NCBI GenBank assembly: GCA_004558185.1
Contig: SFDP01000006.1
Span: 1 to 63,028 of the forward strand
DNA from: Lachnospiraceae bacterium
GTDB taxonomy: Bacteria > Bacillota > Clostridia > Lachnospirales > Lachnospiraceae
Reading direction: 5' to 3'
Length of the DNA: 63,028 nucleotides
The position numbers were made by a program, and so were the translations under genes. The stretch's first letter is position 1; the number at the start of each line of letters is the position of its first letter. The notes under the pieces were generated by a model that searched no databases, had not been told where the DNA came from, and saw only the letters and a program-made list of their open reading frames with translations. Below are positions 59,903 to 63,028 of the stretch, one piece after another.

Positions 59903-60766
59903 ATGGAAAATGAGATTAGAGAAGAAATAAAAACAAAAAAACGGATCGTAGTGAAAATCGGTTCCTCCTCCCTGCAGCACAGGGAGACAGGAGATTTGGA
60001 TTATAACCGAATGGAGGTGCTGGTCCGGGAGCTTTGTAATCTGCGGAACCAGGGAAAGGATGTGGTGCTGGTTACCAGCGGAGCCATTGCCGTAGGAAAA
60101 AAGGCAATGGGACTGACGGGCACAGAGAAGAAAGATAATCATTTGGGGATAAAGCAGGCCTGTGCCGCTGTGGGACAGGCGAGATTAATGATGATTTATC
60201 AGAAGATTTTTTCCGAATACAATCAGGTAGCAGCGCAGATCCTCATGACCAAGGATACCATTGTCAATGATTTTAACCGAAACAATGCCAGAAATACCTT
60301 TTCAGAGCTGCTGAGTCTGGGAGTGATTCCCATCGTCAACGAAAATGACACGGTGGCTACATACGAGATCGGAATTGGAGACAATGACACTCTTTCTGCC
60401 ATTGTGACCGCCTTGATCGGAGCCGATTTACTGATCCTGCTGTCGGATATCGATGGTCTTTACACAGACGACCCCAGGAGCAATCCGGAGGCCAGGTTTA
60501 TCGAGGAGGTAGAGGAGCTGACAGAGGAGTATTGCAGGATGGGGAAAGAAAGCACCGGCAGCGATGTAGGTACCGGCGGAATGAATACCAAAATAAATGC
60601 TGCCCGTATTGCCACTAATTCCGGTGCGGATATGATAATTGCCAACAGTGCGGATATTCGTATTATCCATCGGATTATGGATGGCAGAAGACTGGGCACC
60701 CTGTTTAAGGAGCATCGGCAGGAGGAGTTTGATCTGGTCAGCTTTGTGGAGCATTTGCATGAATAG
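59903..60766 (+). CDS. proB: Glutamate 5-kinase
   Basis: The ATG at 59903 is chosen because AGAGAGG lies about nine bases ahead. The ATG at 59894 touches that site. The 287 residues hold the amino-acid-kinase fold with VVKIGSSSL, TSGAIAVGKKAMG and NENDTVA motifs, and end without a PUA domain, unlike the E. coli enzyme. It phosphorylates glutamate for proline synthesis. proA comes three genes later in the same unit. Confidence 0.94.
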   Translation: MENEIREEIKTKKRIVVKIGSSSLQHRETGDLDYNRMEVLVRELCNLRNQGKDVVLVTSGAIAVGKKAMGLTGTEKKDNHLGIKQACAAVGQARLMMIYQKIFSEYNQVAAQILMTKDTIVNDFNRNNARNTFSELLSLGVIPIVNENDTVATYEIGIGDNDTLSAIVTALIGADLLILLSDIDGLYTDDPRSNPEARFIEEVEELTEEYCRMGKESTGSDVGTGGMNTKINAARIATNSGADMIIANSADIRIIHRIMDGRRLGTLFKEHRQEEFDLVSFVEHLHE

Positions 60767-60790
60767 GGCTTATGGAGAACGGAGGTAACT

Positions 60791-61021
60791 ATGGCACAGA
60801 CCATGGACGAAAAAATAAAACGCATCAATGCGCTATATCACAAGTCCCAGGCGGAGGGACTGACAGAGGAGGAGAAAAAGGAACAGCAGCTTTTGCGCAG
60901 TGAATATATTGCCAGTGTACGTGCAAATCTGAGAGGACAGTTGAATAATATTAACATTCAGAATGAGGATGGTTCCATTGTGAATCTGGGAGAAAAATTT
61001 GGAAAGAAAAAAAGCCATTAG
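60791..61021 (+). CDS. DUF896 small protein
   Basis: The 76 residues have the helical DUF896 (YnzC) pattern: RINALYHKSQAEGLTEEE, then a helix with KKEQQLLRSEYIASVRANLRG and a basic tail. YnzC in Bacillus is a small cytosolic protein, and its role is not established. It starts 24 bases after proB behind ACGGAGG and overlaps the next gene by 23 bases. Confidence 0.9.
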   Translation: MAQTMDEKIKRINALYHKSQAEGLTEEEKKEQQLLRSEYIASVRANLRGQLNNINIQNEDGSIVNLGEKFGKKKSH

Positions 61022-61568
61022 AAAGATACTTCTTACACGAAGAGACCAGCTTTCCAGGGAAAAACGAGCATCAGACAGTGCGGTAATCCATAAGGAACTG
61101 TTCAGCCATCCCCGGTTTCGGGAGGCTGCTGTCATCTACTTATATGCCAGCTATGGAAGCGAGGTAGATACCCTGGCTCTTGCCCGGAGCTGTCTGGATA
61201 TGGGAAAATCCCTGTTTTTTCCCAAGGTAACGGGAACAGGCAGAATGGTATTTTATCCGATCAATTTCCTAAGCGAGCTGAAGGAGGGATATGGAGGAAT
61301 AAAGGAGCCGCCTGTTTCCCTAAAGACTGAGCCATATGACGAGGGGCATAAGCCCCTGATGATTATGCCTTTGGTGGGCTTCGATGAAAAAAGAAACAGA
61401 TTGGGCTATGGAGGAGGATTTTATGACCGATATCTGGCAGAGAATCCCCGGTTTTTCACTATTGCTCTGGCCTTTGAGGAGCAGTGCTGGCAGGAGGGGC
61501 TGCCTTCGGAGTCCTTTGACCTGTCTCCACAGGTCATTTTGACCCCACAAAGATGTCTGGAAGATTAA
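60999..61568 (+). CDS. 5-formyltetrahydrofolate cyclo-ligase
   Basis: The TTG at 60999 overlaps DUF896 and has GGGAG ahead, giving 189 residues. Conserved parts are the N-terminal RKKAIRKILLTRRDQL, the Lys-rich LFFPKV strand and the C-terminal MPLVGFDEKRNRLGYGGGFYDR, which binds ATP and folate. It turns 5-formyl-THF into 5,10-methenyl-THF with ATP. It shares the one-carbon pool with fhs, MetH and the purine enzymes of this window. Confidence 0.92.
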   Translation: MERKKAIRKILLTRRDQLSREKRASDSAVIHKELFSHPRFREAAVIYLYASYGSEVDTLALARSCLDMGKSLFFPKVTGTGRMVFYPINFLSELKEGYGGIKEPPVSLKTEPYDEGHKPLMIMPLVGFDEKRNRLGYGGGFYDRYLAENPRFFTIALAFEEQCWQEGLPSESFDLSPQVILTPQRCLED

Positions 61569-61590
61569 TGGATTGGGATTGGAGGAAAAT

Positions 61591-62829
61591 ATGCTGAAAA
61601 AAATGGGAGAACAGGCCATTAAGGCTAAAGAAACGGTAGAGCTTTTGTCCACAGAGCAAAAGAATGAGGCACTTAATCTGGCTGCCCGGATGTTGATTCG
61701 TGATACAGACCGGATTCTGGCTGCCAATGAACAGGATATGGAGGCCGGAAGGAAGAAGGGCATGAGTCAGGGACTTTTAGACCGGCTGAAGCTGACGAAG
61801 GACCGGATTTTGGATATGTCTGAGGGCATCCGTCAGGTGGCAAAGCTGCCGGACCCCGTAGGTGAAATTTTAGAGGAGTGGGAAAGACCCAATGGCCTTT
61901 TCATTCAGAAAAAACGTGTGCCTTTGGGAGTGATAGGCATTATTTATGAGGCCAGACCCAATGTAACCGCCGATGCCTTTGCCCTCTGTTTTAAAACCGG
62001 AAATGTGGTCATGCTAAAGGGAGGCAGCGATGCCATTCACTCCAACACAGCCATTACGGAAAGTCTTCGCACTGCTCTGTCTGAGGCGGGAGTAAACCCG
62101 GATGCCATACAGCTAATCAGGGATACGGACAGAGAAACCACAGCTCGCTTCATGAAATTGAACGCTTATCTTGATGTGCTGATTCCCAGAGGAGGCGCAG
62201 GACTGATCCAGTCCGTAGTCAACAACAGCACTATTCCGGTTATTGAAACGGGAACCGGTAACTGTCATATTTATGTGGATAAGGATGCCGATCTGGAAAT
62301 GGCGCTGGAAATTATCATCAATGCCAAAACCCAGAGGATTGGTGTATGTAATGCCTGCGAATCACTGGTGGTTCATGAAGCTGTTGCAAAGGAAGTGTAT
62401 CCTCTGCTGCAAAAGGCCATGGAGAAAAAACAGGTGGAGCTTCGGGGGGATGAGACATTTTGTGCACTCTTTCCGCAATGCAGGGCTGCTGACGAGGAAG
62501 ATTATGCCGAAGAATATCTGGATTATATCCTGTCCGTAAAGACGGTAAAGAGTCTGGAGGAAGCCATTTCACATATCAATCGTTACCATACCATGCATTC
62601 AGACTGTATCGTCACGAAAAGTGCCGAAAGGGCAGAATATTTCCTGAACCGGGTGGATTCTGCCTGTGTGTATTGGAATGCCTCTACCCGGTTCACCGAT
62701 GGATTCGAGTTTGGCTTTGGTGCGGAAATCGGAATCAGCACCCAAAAGCTGCACGCAAGAGGGCCTATGGGCCTAAAGGAATTGACCTCCTATAAATATT
62801 TAATTAAAGGAACAGGGCAGATACGTTGA
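61591..62829 (+). CDS. proA: Glutamate-5-semialdehyde dehydrogenase
   Basis: The ATG at 61591 is chosen because GGAGG lies five bases ahead. An upstream TTG in frame would cover that site. The 412 residues have the cofactor segment VIGIIYEARPNVTADA and the catalytic cysteine in GVCNACESL. It reduces glutamyl phosphate to the semialdehyde, the second step of proline synthesis. It is in the same transcription unit as proB, separated by the DUF896 and 5-FCL genes. Confidence 0.95.
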   Translation: MLKKMGEQAIKAKETVELLSTEQKNEALNLAARMLIRDTDRILAANEQDMEAGRKKGMSQGLLDRLKLTKDRILDMSEGIRQVAKLPDPVGEILEEWERPNGLFIQKKRVPLGVIGIIYEARPNVTADAFALCFKTGNVVMLKGGSDAIHSNTAITESLRTALSEAGVNPDAIQLIRDTDRETTARFMKLNAYLDVLIPRGGAGLIQSVVNNSTIPVIETGTGNCHIYVDKDADLEMALEIIINAKTQRIGVCNACESLVVHEAVAKEVYPLLQKAMEKKQVELRGDETFCALFPQCRAADEEDYAEEYLDYILSVKTVKSLEEAISHINRYHTMHSDCIVTKSAERAEYFLNRVDSACVYWNASTRFTDGFEFGFGAEIGISTQKLHARGPMGLKELTSYKYLIKGTGQIR

Positions 62830-62849
62830 GAAAGGACATTCAACAGGGA

Positions 62850-63028
62850 ATGGAAATGAAGAAGAATAAAACCCCAGATTTAGACAGTATAGATTTAAGT
62901 CTGGAGGCTCCCCTGGAGGAGCCTGCAAGACAGTATTATTTTATGGCAAAGGCAAGGAAGTATGTCAAAGCAATGTCGGAGAAGTTGGGCAGACCTCTAT
63001 TCTCGGCAGTCGTAACCTTCGGGTGTCA
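62850..63028 (+). CDS. miaB: tRNA methylthiotransferase MiaB, partial
   Basis: The frame starts at ATG 62850 or 62856 and runs off the window after 59 residues. The seen part has a charged leader (MKKNKTPDLDSIDLSLEAP), then RQYYFMAKARKYVKAM, LGRP and ends at SAVVTFGC, the first cluster cysteine of the MTTase domain. MiaB adds a methylthio group to isopentenyl-A37 of tRNA. The leader is typical of clostridial MiaB. The rest lies beyond 63028. Confidence 0.85.
   Translation, partial: MEMKKNKTPDLDSIDLSLEAPLEEPARQYYFMAKARKYVKAMSEKLGRPLFSAVVTFGC

Overview
The window looks like a chromosomal segment of an endospore-forming, Gram-positive anaerobe of the class Clostridia, most probably a Lachnospiraceae. 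The grounds are strong AGGAGG-type ribosome sites with frequent GTG and TTG starts, sporulation genes (YqfC, YqfD, SpoVB-like, BofC-like), NfnAB, an isopropylmalate-synthase-type (Re) citrate synthase beside Icd, a solitary formate-THF ligase, and BspA-type leucine-rich surface proteins next to a class B sortase. Species cannot be named from the sequence alone. No rRNA, tRNA or CRISPR array was seen.

Region by region. (1) 1-4066 is an AT-rich accessory patch: a broken PIN-domain toxin, a two-gene ATPase + TOPRIM-like cassette (candidate anti-phage system), a convergent XRE regulator, and about 700 bases with inverted repeats and one doubtful ORF. (2) 4067-15560 is core metabolism: cobalamin-dependent methionine synthase lacking the reactivation domain, a branched-chain operon ilvB-ilvN-ilvN2-ilvC with two small subunits, leuS with its own promoter and a hairpin at the predicted 5' end, and a split purine terminus (PurO-type IMP cyclohydrolase plus stand-alone AICAR formyltransferase). 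(3) 15570-18465 holds two unknown co-transcribed proteins, a Cys-rich small protein flanked by two inverted copies of a roughly 152-bp palindromic-end repeat (MITE-like; at least four fragments elsewhere in the window), and a solitary AT-rich ParA-like ATPase. (4) 18593-28490 is a surface module: class B sortase with a lysine-rich cytoplasmic extension, two large BspA-like LRR proteins sharing a TGDxxIHPKWF C-terminal signal, and a subtilase. (5) 28519-32062 is a glutamate-precursor operon: predicted Re-citrate synthase, a GntR/FCD regulator and NADP isocitrate dehydrogenase, with terminator, promoter and a GntR-type palindrome overlapping at its head. (6) 32098-36726 is ABC-F ATPase, Rex (with a Rex-like palindrome on its own -35 box), a coiled-coil protein and alanine racemase. 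(7) 36799-46134 holds MazF without an antitoxin, a CBS/CorC protein, YebC, a CFI-box protein, a repeat-bearing membrane protein, TepA-like ClpP, FtsK/SpoIIIE, and fhs behind a leader of three hairpins. (8) 46198-63028 holds a zinc-ribbon/TPR protein, NfnAB, RlmH, the conserved yqfC-yqfD-phoH-yqfF-ybeY string (with a degenerate YqfF), SpoVB-like flippase, a BofC-like protein, two FAD proteins, proB, a DUF896 protein, 5-formyl-THF cyclo-ligase, proA and the start of miaB.

The genes link redox and amino-acid supply: Rex senses NADH/NAD, NfnAB balances ferredoxin/NADPH, Re-citrate synthase and Icd lead to 2-oxoglutarate, proBA draws glutamate to proline, and fhs, 5-FCL, MetH and the purine enzymes share one-carbon folates. 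The most novel-looking items are the ATPase/TOPRIM cassette, the MITE-like repeat family, the sortase/BspA signal and the catalytically dead YqfF homologue.
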